Assembly: GCF_027486195.1 (NCBI RefSeq)
Contig: NZ_JAIXPP010000111.1
Span: 1-63,881, forward strand
Length of the DNA stretch: 63,881 bases
Source of the DNA: Novosphingobium sp.
Lineage (GTDB): Bacteria; Pseudomonadota; Alphaproteobacteria; Sphingomonadales; Sphingomonadaceae
Direction of reading: 5' to 3'
In this document: one piece after another, positions 50,046 through 58,355 of the stretch
Layout of the letters: each line of letters opens with the position of its first letter
Numbering within the stretch: the first letter of the stretch is position 1
Made by a program: the position numbers and the translations under genes
Notes under the pieces: generated by a model
What the model saw: the letters and a program-made list of their open reading frames with translations, nothing else
Told to the model about the DNA's origin: nothing
The model's database searches: none

Positions 50046-51239
50046 TCAGCTGACGCCTGTCGCAAAGTCCTTCAGCATCTGCTTGGCGATCACCAGTTGC
50101 ATGATCTGCGTGGTGCCTTCGTAGATGCGATAGATGCGCGCATCGCGGAAGAAGCGTTCTGCCTCATATTCGGCGAGATAGCCCGCGCCGCCGTGGATCT
50201 GCACGCAGCGGTCTGCCACGCGCCCGCACATTTCGGAGGCAAACATCTTGAACGCGGCGGCTTCCATCAGGATCTTCTGCCCCGCGTCTGCCTTGGCGAT
50301 TGCGTCGCGCATCATGCATTGCGCGGCGTAGATTTCGGCCTGGCTGTCCGCCAGCATCGCCTGGATCAGCTGGAACTGCGCGATCGGCTCACCGAAGGCT
50401 TTGCGTTCATTGGCATAGCGGATCGCGGTATCGAGGAAGCGCCGCGCCTGCGCCGTTGCCGCCGCACCCACCGAAAGCCGCCCGTTGTCGAGGCTCTGCA
50501 TTGCGGTGGCGAAACCCTTGCCTTCCTCGCCGCCGAGCAGTGCATCGCCGGGCACGAAGACGTCTTCCAGAATGATATCGCCGATATGGCTGCCCTGCTG
50601 GCCCATCTTTCTGTCGGACTTGCCGCGCGTGATACCCGCCGTATCGAGCGGCACGAGAAACGCCGAAACATGCGCGTTGCGCGGCAGGTTCTCCTTGCTC
50701 GTGCGCGCCATGATCAGCCCCACTTTGGCGTAGGGCGCATTGGTGATGTACCGCTTGGTGCCGTTGAGCACATAGCCATTGCCCGAACGCACCGCCATGG
50801 TCGCAAGCCCAGCCGAATCCGAACCCGAACCCGGCTCGGTCAGCCCGAATGCCGCGATCTCACCCGCCGCCAGCCTTGGCAACCATTCGGCCTTCTGCTC
50901 TGCCGTGCCGGCATTCTTGATCGCCGAACAGACCATGCCGATGTTGATCGAGATGATCGAGCGGAACGCCGGCATGGCATAGCTGATCGCGTGGATCGTC
51001 TCGATGTACTGGCTGATGTTCATGCCTGCGCCGCCGTATTCCTCGGGCATCGTCAGGCCGAACAGGCCCATCTCGCGCATTTCGGCCAGAAGATCGTCCG
51101 GGATCGCATCGCCCGCGATGACCTGCGCCTCGGCCGGAATCAGCCGCTCACGCACATAGCGCTGCAATTGCTCCAGGAACTGGGCGAAGACCTCCGCGTC
51201 CATTCCGGGATTGTGGGTCGCGCCATGCGCACTGCTCAT
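50046..51239 (-). CDS. Acyl-CoA dehydrogenase
   Basis: A 397-residue acyl-CoA dehydrogenase. FGLTEPGSGSDSAG (substrate/FAD loop), QLIQAMLAD and IHGGAGYLAEYEAERFFRDARIYRIYEGTTQI are family hallmarks; the Glu in YEGTTQ is the usual catalytic base position for short-chain members. It introduces an alpha-beta double bond in an acyl-CoA and passes electrons to ETF. No other beta-oxidation genes are adjacent. Confidence 0.92.
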   Translation of the reverse strand: MSSAHGATHNPGMDAEVFAQFLEQLQRYVRERLIPAEAQVIAGDAIPDDLLAEMREMGLFGLTMPEEYGGAGMNISQYIETIHAISYAMPAFRSIISINIGMVCSAIKNAGTAEQKAEWLPRLAAGEIAAFGLTEPGSGSDSAGLATMAVRSGNGYVLNGTKRYITNAPYAKVGLIMARTSKENLPRNAHVSAFLVPLDTAGITRGKSDRKMGQQGSHIGDIILEDVFVPGDALLGGEEGKGFATAMQSLDNGRLSVGAAATAQARRFLDTAIRYANERKAFGEPIAQFQLIQAMLADSQAEIYAAQCMMRDAIAKADAGQKILMEAAAFKMFASEMCGRVADRCVQIHGGAGYLAEYEAERFFRDARIYRIYEGTTQIMQLVIAKQMLKDFATGVS

Positions 51240-51387
51240 CTGGCCATCCTCGTCATTCTGCTTGTCTCTCCAACGCTAGCCAAGAATTCGCGGCGGGGGA
51301 ATTGCCCTTTGCACGCACCAATCAGGGTTACTGCGTAGCTGCGCAGTCAGCCGCTTTCAGCCACACCGGTGGCATGAACATCAGACC

Positions 51388-52659
51388 ATGCTGAAACGCG
51401 TCGAAACCTCCGAGCTGCGGCTCGGCATGTTCATTCAGAAGCTGGAGGGGAGCTGGTTCAAGCATCCCTTCTGGAAGAGCAAGTTCTTGCTCGAAGAGAT
51501 GTGGATGCTCGAAGCGCTGCAGGGAAGCGCGGTCGAAGCCGTGATCATCGATACCGAGCGCGGGCTGAACAATGTGCCCGAGCGCGAGGTGGCCACGGCA
51601 GGAGCGGCACCGCCGCCCCAGCGCGGGATGCCACTAGTGCCGCCGCGCCCAACGGCCAACAAGTTTGCGGCCGCCCGCGTTGCCACAGCGAAGGAATTCG
51701 GCACCGCGCGCAAGATCGCCGAGCGCCATTCCAAGCTGGTCAGCCGCGTGTTCATCGAAGCGCGTCTCGGCCGCGGGATCAGCGCGCGCACGGTCGATCC
51801 GTTGATCGACGATATCTACGCCTCGGTGCAGCGCAATCTCTATGCCTTCAACGGCCTCCTGCGCTGCCGAGAGGACAGCGAGGAAACCTACCGCCACGCG
51901 CTCGCCACCAGCGCGCTGATGATCGCGCTGGCCCGCCAGATGAACCTATCTGCCGCAGAGACACGCGATGCGGGCATGGCCGGCCTTCTCATGGATATCG
52001 GAGCCAATCAGGAAACCGGTGGTCCGCCGCACCCGGAGGATGTCTGGGCCGGTGGCACTACCGATCTCGAAACTGATGCGCATTGCCAGCATGTGCTGGC
52101 GGGCCATGCCTTGCTGAAAGCGGCGGGTGAAATTCCCGATACCGTGCTCAAGGTCTGCCTGCGCCATCATGAGCGGCTCGATGGCAGCGGCTATCCGCAC
52201 CGCCTTGCCGGGAACGACATCGACCAGCTTTCGCGCATGGCGGCGATCTGCGATACCTACGATCTGCTCGTCGCGGGCAAGCATGGTCGGCCCGGGCTCG
52301 ATCCGGCCGAGGCGATCCGCCATATGGGCGAGCATTGCGAGGGCCTCGATCCCGTGATCATGGTCGATTTTATCGAGATGGTCGGCATCTATCCGATCGG
52401 CGCTTTCGTGGAGCTGCGCTCGGGCCGCCTGGCCATGGTGGTCGACGAAGATCCCACCGAACGCGCGCTGCCTACGGTCTACACCTTCTGGTCGAGGCCG
52501 CTCGACAAGAAGGTGAAGGGCGAAGCCATCGTCCTCTCGCAGTGCTACGGCGCGGACGGGATCGTCGGCATCGCGCAGCTTGGCGGGCTCGATGTGCCCC
52601 CGCTTGGCGCGCTGCGCGAGTCGCTGCTCGGCGCTTATGCGCGGGCGGCAGGCGCCTGA
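51388..52659 (+). CDS. HD-GYP-family protein with altered HD motif
   Basis: A 423-residue protein. The N-terminal DUF3391 (ETSELRLGMFIQKLEGSWFKHPFW) is followed from about residue 170 by an HD-GYP domain. The GYP motif HHERLDGSGYP is intact (near 260), but the canonical HD reads MD (LLMDIGA, near 201) and the following Lys is Ala. HD-GYP enzymes hydrolyse cyclic di-GMP; losing the metal-ligand His predicts low or no phosphodiesterase activity, so it may be a sensor or scaffold. Its last 25 bases overlap the end of the opposite-strand flavoprotein gene. Confidence 0.85.
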   Translation: MLKRVETSELRLGMFIQKLEGSWFKHPFWKSKFLLEEMWMLEALQGSAVEAVIIDTERGLNNVPEREVATAGAAPPPQRGMPLVPPRPTANKFAAARVATAKEFGTARKIAERHSKLVSRVFIEARLGRGISARTVDPLIDDIYASVQRNLYAFNGLLRCREDSEETYRHALATSALMIALARQMNLSAAETRDAGMAGLLMDIGANQETGGPPHPEDVWAGGTTDLETDAHCQHVLAGHALLKAAGEIPDTVLKVCLRHHERLDGSGYPHRLAGNDIDQLSRMAAICDTYDLLVAGKHGRPGLDPAEAIRHMGEHCEGLDPVIMVDFIEMVGIYPIGAFVELRSGRLAMVVDEDPTERALPTVYTFWSRPLDKKVKGEAIVLSQCYGADGIVGIAQLGGLDVPPLGALRESLLGAYARAAGA

Positions 52660-54275
52660 CCCAGAAGTTCGAGCGCCAGCGCCTCGGCGACACGAATGCC
52701 ATCCACCGCTGCTGAAAGAATGCCCCCCGCATAGCCCGCGCCTTCGCCCGCAGGGTAGAGGCCGGGGGTATTGAGGCTCTGCAGATCAGCCCCGCGCGTA
52801 ATCCTGACCGGTGACGAGGTGCGCGTTTCCACCCCCGTCAGCACCACGTCGGGATGGTCGTAGCCCGGCATCTGACGGCCGAACACCGGCAGCGCCTCAC
52901 GCATCGCGGCAATCGCGAAATCGGGGAGGCACTGCGCAAGGTCGGTCGGCGTGACCCCCGGCTGGTACGACGGGGTGATCGAACCGAAGCTGGTCGAAGG
53001 GCGCCCGGCAAGGAAATCGCCCAGTTTCTGCCCCGGCGCGCTGTAGTTGCTGCCGCCTGCCACATAGGCGAGCTCCTCCCACTTGCGCTGGAACGCCACG
53101 CCCGCGAGCGGCCCGCCGGGATAGTCACGCTCGGGATTGATATCGACGACGAGGCCGGAATTGGCGTTGAACTCGGCGCGGGAATACTGGCTCATGCCAT
53201 TGGTCACCACGCGGCCCGGTTCGGAAGCCGCTGCCACCACGCGCCCGCCCGGACACATGCAGAAGCTGTAGACCGAGCGGCCGTTGCTCGCCTGATGTGC
53301 CAGCGAATAGGCCGCCGGGCCCAGGATCGGATGCCCCGCGCCCGGCCCATAGCGCGCCACGTCTACCAGTCGCTGCGGGTGCTCGATGCGCACGCCCACT
53401 GCAAAGGGCTTGGCTTCGATATGCACCCCCGCGCTATGCAGCACGGCAAAGGTATCGCGTGCGGAATGGCCCACCGCCATGATCACGCGCCGTGCAGGCA
53501 GGACTTCGCCGGTAGAGAGGACGAGGCCTTCCAGCTGCCGTTCGCCGCGCTCGTCCTTGCCGATCACGAAATCCTCGACCCGCGTCTCGAAGCGGTATTC
53601 GCCGCCCAGCGCCTCGATCGTCTCGCGGATCGACATGACCATCGTGACAAGCCGGAAGGTGCCGACGTGCGGGTGCGCTTCGGTGAGGATTTCCGGTGGT
53701 GCACCCGCCTTGACGAACTCGGTCAGCACCTTGCGGCCGAGATGGCGCGGGTCCTTGATCCGGCTATAGAGCTTGCCGTCCGAAAACGTGCCCGCGCCGC
53801 CTTCGCCGAACTGGACGTTCGATTCCGGGGTAAGCTCGCTTCGCCGCCAAAGGCCCCAGGTGTCCTTGGTCCGCGCGCGTACCGCCTTGCCGCGCTCGAT
53901 GATGATCGGCTTCAGCCCCATCTGCGCAAGGATCAGCGCGGCGAGCAGGCCGCAAGGGCCCGCACCGATGACGACCGGGCGCGGCCCATGCCAGCCTTGC
54001 GGCGCCATGACGGGGAAGCGGTAGGCGGTATCGGGGGTAGGGCGGACTTGCGCGTCACCCGCATGGCGCGCGAGCACGGCGGCTTCGTCGGTCACACTTG
54101 CGTCGATCGCATAGACCAGCTTGATCGCCGACTTGCGCCGTGCATCGTTGCCACGCTTCGCCACGGTGTAGCGCAGCAAGGCGGCAGGCTCGATCTCCAG
54201 CCGCTCGGCAATCGCGGCTTCGAGATCGGCAGTCGTGTGATCGAGGGGCAGCTTGAGTTCGGTGAGGCGAAGCAT
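52635..54275 (-). CDS. NAD(P)/FAD-dependent oxidoreductase
   Basis: A 546-residue flavoprotein of a widespread uncharacterised family. A ~95-residue N-terminal domain precedes PVVIGAGPCGLLAALILAQMG (FAD site). ESNVQFGEGGAGTFSDGKL and FCMCPGGRVVAA follow, and YPAGEGAGYAGGILSAAVDG closes the C-terminus. The reaction is unknown. Convergent with the HD-GYP gene and overlapping it by 25 bases at the stops. The two palindrome stems downstream of its start belong to the next gap. Confidence 0.85.
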   Translation of the reverse strand: MLRLTELKLPLDHTTADLEAAIAERLEIEPAALLRYTVAKRGNDARRKSAIKLVYAIDASVTDEAAVLARHAGDAQVRPTPDTAYRFPVMAPQGWHGPRPVVIGAGPCGLLAALILAQMGLKPIIIERGKAVRARTKDTWGLWRRSELTPESNVQFGEGGAGTFSDGKLYSRIKDPRHLGRKVLTEFVKAGAPPEILTEAHPHVGTFRLVTMVMSIRETIEALGGEYRFETRVEDFVIGKDERGERQLEGLVLSTGEVLPARRVIMAVGHSARDTFAVLHSAGVHIEAKPFAVGVRIEHPQRLVDVARYGPGAGHPILGPAAYSLAHQASNGRSVYSFCMCPGGRVVAAASEPGRVVTNGMSQYSRAEFNANSGLVVDINPERDYPGGPLAGVAFQRKWEELAYVAGGSNYSAPGQKLGDFLAGRPSTSFGSITPSYQPGVTPTDLAQCLPDFAIAAMREALPVFGRQMPGYDHPDVVLTGVETRTSSPVRITRGADLQSLNTPGLYPAGEGAGYAGGILSAAVDGIRVAEALALELLGQAPAARA

Positions 54276-54322
54276 TCCCGTCCCCTACTCACTGCGGGGG
54301 CGGCTTGAAAGCAGTCCATTCG

Positions 54323-54455
54323 CGAAATCCGCGAAAGAGCGGATTTCGAGGCGGCACCAGCCCGCTCCCCGCCCGGCCACCCATTCAGGTTACTCTCGTG
54401 GGTGGCCGGGCGGGGGAGCGGGCTGGTGCCGCCTCATCCGAACCGCAGGTTCGGA
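54323..54455. repeat. Cluster of three palindromes including a 34-bp-arm hairpin
   Basis: Three stems in 133 bases: CGAAATCCGC-gaaaga-GCGGATTTCG (54323-54348), a very long stem with 34-base left arm (54350-54383) and 35-base right arm (54399-54433, one extra G), and TCCGAACC-gca-GGTTCGGA (54437-54455). They fill the gap between the flavoprotein and PilZ genes. They look like a mobile or dispersed palindromic element; no reading frame lies inside. Confidence 0.85.
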
Positions 54456-54462
54456 TCATAAA

Positions 54463-54777
54463 TCAGTGCATGTGCCCGGCGACAATCGCGTCAAACACAG
54501 CCTCGTGCAGCGGCTCGATGAAGGCGCAGCCTGCCTCGAAGCGGTCGACCCAGACAACCTTGGCCTGGCGCGGTGGCAGGCCGGGGAGGGTGATCCACAC
54601 GCTTTCGCCCACACGCAGCCGCTCCATGCCGGCAAGGCGCAGGCCGTGGCACGAAAGATCAAGGATCTGCGCTGCGAGCCGCACGATCGAGCGCCGATAC
54701 TGCACGCGCACCATCAGCGGGCGGCGCTCTGACTGGCGCTCCTGCTGTGGACGTTGCTCGGGCAGTTCGGCGGCCAT
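54463..54777 (-). CDS. PilZ-domain protein
   Basis: A 104-residue single PilZ domain. RQSERRPLMVRVQYRR supplies the RxxxR-type motif and LDLSCHGLRL the DxSxxG-type motif for cyclic di-GMP. It ends immediately beside the palindrome cluster. The target is unknown. It is one of two PilZ proteins within 7 kb of a degenerate HD-GYP protein. Confidence 0.82.
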   Translation of the reverse strand: MAAELPEQRPQQERQSERRPLMVRVQYRRSIVRLAAQILDLSCHGLRLAGMERLRVGESVWITLPGLPPRQAKVVWVDRFEAGCAFIEPLHEAVFDAIVAGHMH

Positions 54778-54901
54778 GCTTGCTCCCGGTGGTCTGTCCG
54801 GAATGACGGACGCTCTCGATATATGTCCACAATGACTACTTTTCCTTTAACCCGATGGAAATGATGACAAGCGGCGGAATTCCGCGCTATTTGCCGCGGG
54901 C

Positions 54902-55540
54902 ATGGAACTTGTCCTCCACACCTACTGGCGCTCTTCTGCCGCATGGCGGGTGCGCACCGTGCTCGCGTTCAAGGGGCTTGCGTGGGAAGCTGCCCCGCAC
55001 GATCTGCGCATCAACGAACAGACCGCGCCCGATTATGTCGCGCGCAATCCGCAGGGCCTCGTGCCGACGCTCGAAGTGGATGGCGCAGTGCTCACGCAGA
55101 GCCTTGCGATCATCGAATACCTCGAGGAACGCTATCCCCAGCCGCCGGTCCTGCCGACAGACCCGCTGGACCGCGCCCGCGTCCGTGCGTTCGCGATGGC
55201 CATAGCCTGCGATATCCACCCGGTGCAGAACTTGCGCGTGCTGCGCATGCTGCGCGCGCGCGGGCTTGAGTCTGCGGCGGTCGATGGTTGGGCGCGCGAA
55301 GTGATGGAAAGCGGACTTGCGGCCTGCTCGCGCCTGATCGAGGACCGCAGCGGGCCGTTCTGCTTCGGCGCGGCGATCACGCTGGCCGATGTCGTCCTGA
55401 TCCCGCAGATGGCCAATGCCCGCCGCTTCGGCGCGCGGACCGACTATCCCCGGCTGGAAGCGATCGAAGCCGCCGCGCTTGCGCATCCCGCCTTTGCCGC
55501 CGCGCGGCCCGATGCGCAGGGTGACGCCGATCCCGCCTGA
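54902..55540 (+). CDS. maiA: Maleylacetoacetate isomerase (zeta-class GST family)
   Basis: A 212-residue glutathione-S-transferase-fold enzyme. WRSSAAWRVRTVL matches the SSxxxRVR active-site motif of zeta-class isomerases, and CDIHPVQNLRVL is a second family signature. It isomerises maleylacetoacetate to fumarylacetoacetate in tyrosine/homogentisate degradation. The other pathway genes (hmgA, fahA) are not adjacent, so it is isolated here. The start at 54902 has no strong ribosome site. Confidence 0.87.
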   Translation: MELVLHTYWRSSAAWRVRTVLAFKGLAWEAAPHDLRINEQTAPDYVARNPQGLVPTLEVDGAVLTQSLAIIEYLEERYPQPPVLPTDPLDRARVRAFAMAIACDIHPVQNLRVLRMLRARGLESAAVDGWAREVMESGLAACSRLIEDRSGPFCFGAAITLADVVLIPQMANARRFGARTDYPRLEAIEAAALAHPAFAAARPDAQGDADPA

Positions 55541-55575
55541 TTGACATTCGCGGCGGCAGCGCGAAGGTTGCGGGC

Positions 55576-56814
55576 ATGCAAACCCGAACGCTCCTGCTCG
55601 CCGCTTCCGCCGCATTGGCACTCATCGCCGCCGGCCCCGCCAACAGCGCGCCGAAAAAGGCTGCCGACCCTGCCGGCGCGCTCCAGCAGCGGCTGCTGAC
55701 GCTTGACACCCACCTCGATACGCCCGCCTCCCTCGCGCTTCCAGGCTGGTCGATCATGGATGCGCACACGGTGGCGCAGGATTACACGCAGGTCGATCTG
55801 CCGCGCATGAAGCAGGGCGGGCTCGATGGCGGGTTCTGGGCGATCTATACCCCGCAAGGGCCGCTCGACGCGGAATCCACTCGCAAGGCGCGCGATTTTG
55901 CGCTGATGCGCGGCGTTGCCATCCGCGAGATGGTCGCCGCACACTCCGAAAGCTTCGCGCTTGCCAGCAAGGCCGCCGATGCCGCCGCGATCAAGGCGAG
56001 CGGCAAGCGCGTGGTCTACCTCTCGATCGAGAATGCCTGGCCGCTCGGCGATGATCCCACGCTTCTGCGCAGCTTCTACGCCATGGGCGTGCGCATTGCG
56101 GGCTTTGCGCATTTCCGCACCAACCAGTTCGCTGATAGCTCGACCGACAAGCCCAAGTGGGATGGCCTGAGCCCGCTCGGCGTCCAGCTGCTTGCCGAAA
56201 TGAACCGCCTCGGTGTCGTCCCCGATCTCTCACACAGCTCCGACCGCACGCTCGATGATGCGCTGCGCCTCTCGAAGACGCCGCTGGTGCTTACGCATTC
56301 GGGCTGCAAGGCGGTGTTCGATCACCCGCGCAACATCGATGACGCGCATCTCAAGGCGCTCGCCGCGGCCGGCGGTGTCATCCAGATCAACTCGGTCTAT
56401 GTGAAGGGCCTCAAGCAAAGCGCCGAGCGCGAGGCCGCGATGAAGGCGCTCGAGGAAAAGTACCCCGAAGACCGCAAGCTCACTGCCGTCGAGCGCCAGT
56501 CCATGCTCGCCGAGCGCCATGCGATCGACGTGAAGTACGCGGAGCTGCGCGCCACCTTCGAGGACGTGATGGCCAATCTCCTCCACGCTTTGCAGGTCGC
56601 GGGTGTCGATCATGTCGGCATCGGGCTCGATTGGGACGGCGGCGGCGGCGTGACGGGGCTGGAGGATATCGCCGATCTGCCGAAGATCACCAAGGCGCTG
56701 CTCGCCGCCGGCTACAGCGAGGCCGATGTCGCCAAGATCTGGTCGGGCAATGTCCTGCGCGTTCTGGCAGCCGCCGAGGCTGAGGCGGCGAAGGAGCAGG
56801 CTGCCGGAACGTGA
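55576..56814 (+). CDS. Exported membrane dipeptidase (peptidase M19)
   Basis: A 412-residue renal-dipeptidase-family metalloenzyme. An N-terminal signal peptide is clear (TLLLAASAALALIAAGPANSA). LTLDTHLDTP (HxD-type metal ligands), IENAWPLG, LVLTHSGC and GVDHVGIGLDWDGGGG carry the zinc site and family motifs. It should cleave dipeptides in the periplasm. A Glu/Ala-rich tail follows the domain. Starts 35 bases after maiA and may be co-transcribed with it. Confidence 0.88.
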   Translation: MQTRTLLLAASAALALIAAGPANSAPKKAADPAGALQQRLLTLDTHLDTPASLALPGWSIMDAHTVAQDYTQVDLPRMKQGGLDGGFWAIYTPQGPLDAESTRKARDFALMRGVAIREMVAAHSESFALASKAADAAAIKASGKRVVYLSIENAWPLGDDPTLLRSFYAMGVRIAGFAHFRTNQFADSSTDKPKWDGLSPLGVQLLAEMNRLGVVPDLSHSSDRTLDDALRLSKTPLVLTHSGCKAVFDHPRNIDDAHLKALAAAGGVIQINSVYVKGLKQSAEREAAMKALEEKYPEDRKLTAVERQSMLAERHAIDVKYAELRATFEDVMANLLHALQVAGVDHVGIGLDWDGGGGVTGLEDIADLPKITKALLAAGYSEADVAKIWSGNVLRVLAAAEAEAAKEQAAGT

Positions 56815-56875
56815 GTTGACTACCAAACCCCGCTCACCCTGGGCTTGCCGAAGGGGTGCTGGCGAACCTGGTGCG

Positions 56876-58351
56876 CTAGCGCACCTGCGCCTTCAGCCCG
56901 AGATGCGCGGCGAGCGTCTTGAGATCACGCTCCACGCCTTCGTTCACCAGCACCGCAATTTGCGGCTGTACGGCGAGCACCAGCGCGCTGCCTTCAACGC
57001 GCAGTGCGCTGCCGCTGATCCCTTGCGCGGTATTGCCGCTGAAACGCCGACACAGCCGCGTCGCGAGGCCCCAGGCCTGCGCCTCGCGCAGCTGCTCGGG
57101 GGATGCCAGCAGGCCAAGATCTGCCGGCAGGTCAGAGCGCCCGGTATTGGCGATCATCGCGGCCGCCAGCATCGCCCGGTCCGCCGGTGACGCCCCGATC
57201 CAGCGCTTGCGCAGCGCCCATTCGCGCGCAAGGTCGCCGCGCAGGTTCGGCTCGACCATGGCGGTGGCGAGGCACAGCATCGTCGCGGTGAGGCGCAGGT
57301 GCTCCGTGCCGGACGCTGCATCAGGCAGCCTTGCCGCAGCGGTCCAGCCGGTCACCATCGCGCCAGTACCCGCGGAGATGCCGTAGTCGGTCGCAAAGGC
57401 GGCCGCACCCGCGACTAGCGGATCCTGCATCCGCACAGCCGGTGCCATGCGGTCCCACAGCACACCTTCGCGCAGGCCCCAGGATGAAAACACCAACCGC
57501 CCCGGCTGCAGCGCGCGGATCAGCACGAAGAGCAGCGCGGCCGTGTCCGGCAGCGCGGCAAGGCGCGCGCTTGAAAGCCCGGGCACCGGCAGCAGCGTTT
57601 CCGGCTTGCGCTTCCCAAGCGCCTTGGCGAGCGCCTGTGCTTGCGGTGCGGCAATCTCGAAGCCATGCGGATCGTCGATCGGCCAGCCGGACATGGTCAT
57701 GGCATGCCGCGCAAAGGCGCGCAGCGATCCGCCGACGAGATGGAGCGTCGAACCCGGCGCCGCCCGCCAGTCCGCGCGCTTGAGCATCCTGGCGATGTTT
57801 TGCCCGAATGCGCGCTCGCCTCCGGCGCGCAGACCTGGCAGGCGCAGTGTGCCCAGCGGCAGCGACGTGCCGTGCCGGCAGCCATCTGCATCGACATCGA
57901 CAAGTTCGAGGCTGCCCCCGCCGAGATCGCCCACCACGCCATGCGCGCCCGGAAACGCCCCCATCACGCCGTGCGCGCTGGTGATCGCTTCCTCCTCGCC
58001 GCTCAGCAGCCGGGGTGAAAGGCCGAGCGCGCGGATCTGGTCGAGGAACTGGCCGCCATTCACCGCATCGCGTGCCGCCGCCGTCGCCACCACATCGACC
58101 TCGGTGATGCCCTTCAGATCGAGCAGCGTGCGATAGCGCGCCAGACTTGCCAGTGCCGCGCCCATCGCGCGTTGGCCCAGCTTGCCGTTATCGGCCACAC
58201 CCTTGCCCAGCCGCGCGGTCACTTTCTCGTTGTGCAGCACATCGGGCGCGCGCGCCGGTCCGCCATAGATGACGAGACGCACGGTGTTGGAACCGATGTC
58301 GATGATCGCCCGGGTGGGCACATAGGCAGAGGTGCGGGTGAAGCGGGGCAT
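56876..58351 (-). CDS. ppx: Exopolyphosphatase (Ppx/GppA family)
   Basis: A 491-residue ASKHA-fold phosphatase. IIDIGSNTVRLVIY is the N-terminal phosphate loop; GDLGGGSLELVDVD is the second. It removes terminal phosphates from polyphosphate, or pppGpp in the GppA branch. Four bases separate its start from the stop of ppk1 upstream, so the two form a polyphosphate synthesis/turnover operon. Position and partner favour Ppx. Confidence 0.9.
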   Translation of the reverse strand: MPRFTRTSAYVPTRAIIDIGSNTVRLVIYGGPARAPDVLHNEKVTARLGKGVADNGKLGQRAMGAALASLARYRTLLDLKGITEVDVVATAAARDAVNGGQFLDQIRALGLSPRLLSGEEEAITSAHGVMGAFPGAHGVVGDLGGGSLELVDVDADGCRHGTSLPLGTLRLPGLRAGGERAFGQNIARMLKRADWRAAPGSTLHLVGGSLRAFARHAMTMSGWPIDDPHGFEIAAPQAQALAKALGKRKPETLLPVPGLSSARLAALPDTAALLFVLIRALQPGRLVFSSWGLREGVLWDRMAPAVRMQDPLVAGAAAFATDYGISAGTGAMVTGWTAAARLPDAASGTEHLRLTATMLCLATAMVEPNLRGDLAREWALRKRWIGASPADRAMLAAAMIANTGRSDLPADLGLLASPEQLREAQAWGLATRLCRRFSGNTAQGISGSALRVEGSALVLAVQPQIAVLVNEGVERDLKTLAAHLGLKAQVR

Positions 58352-58355
58352 GGCG

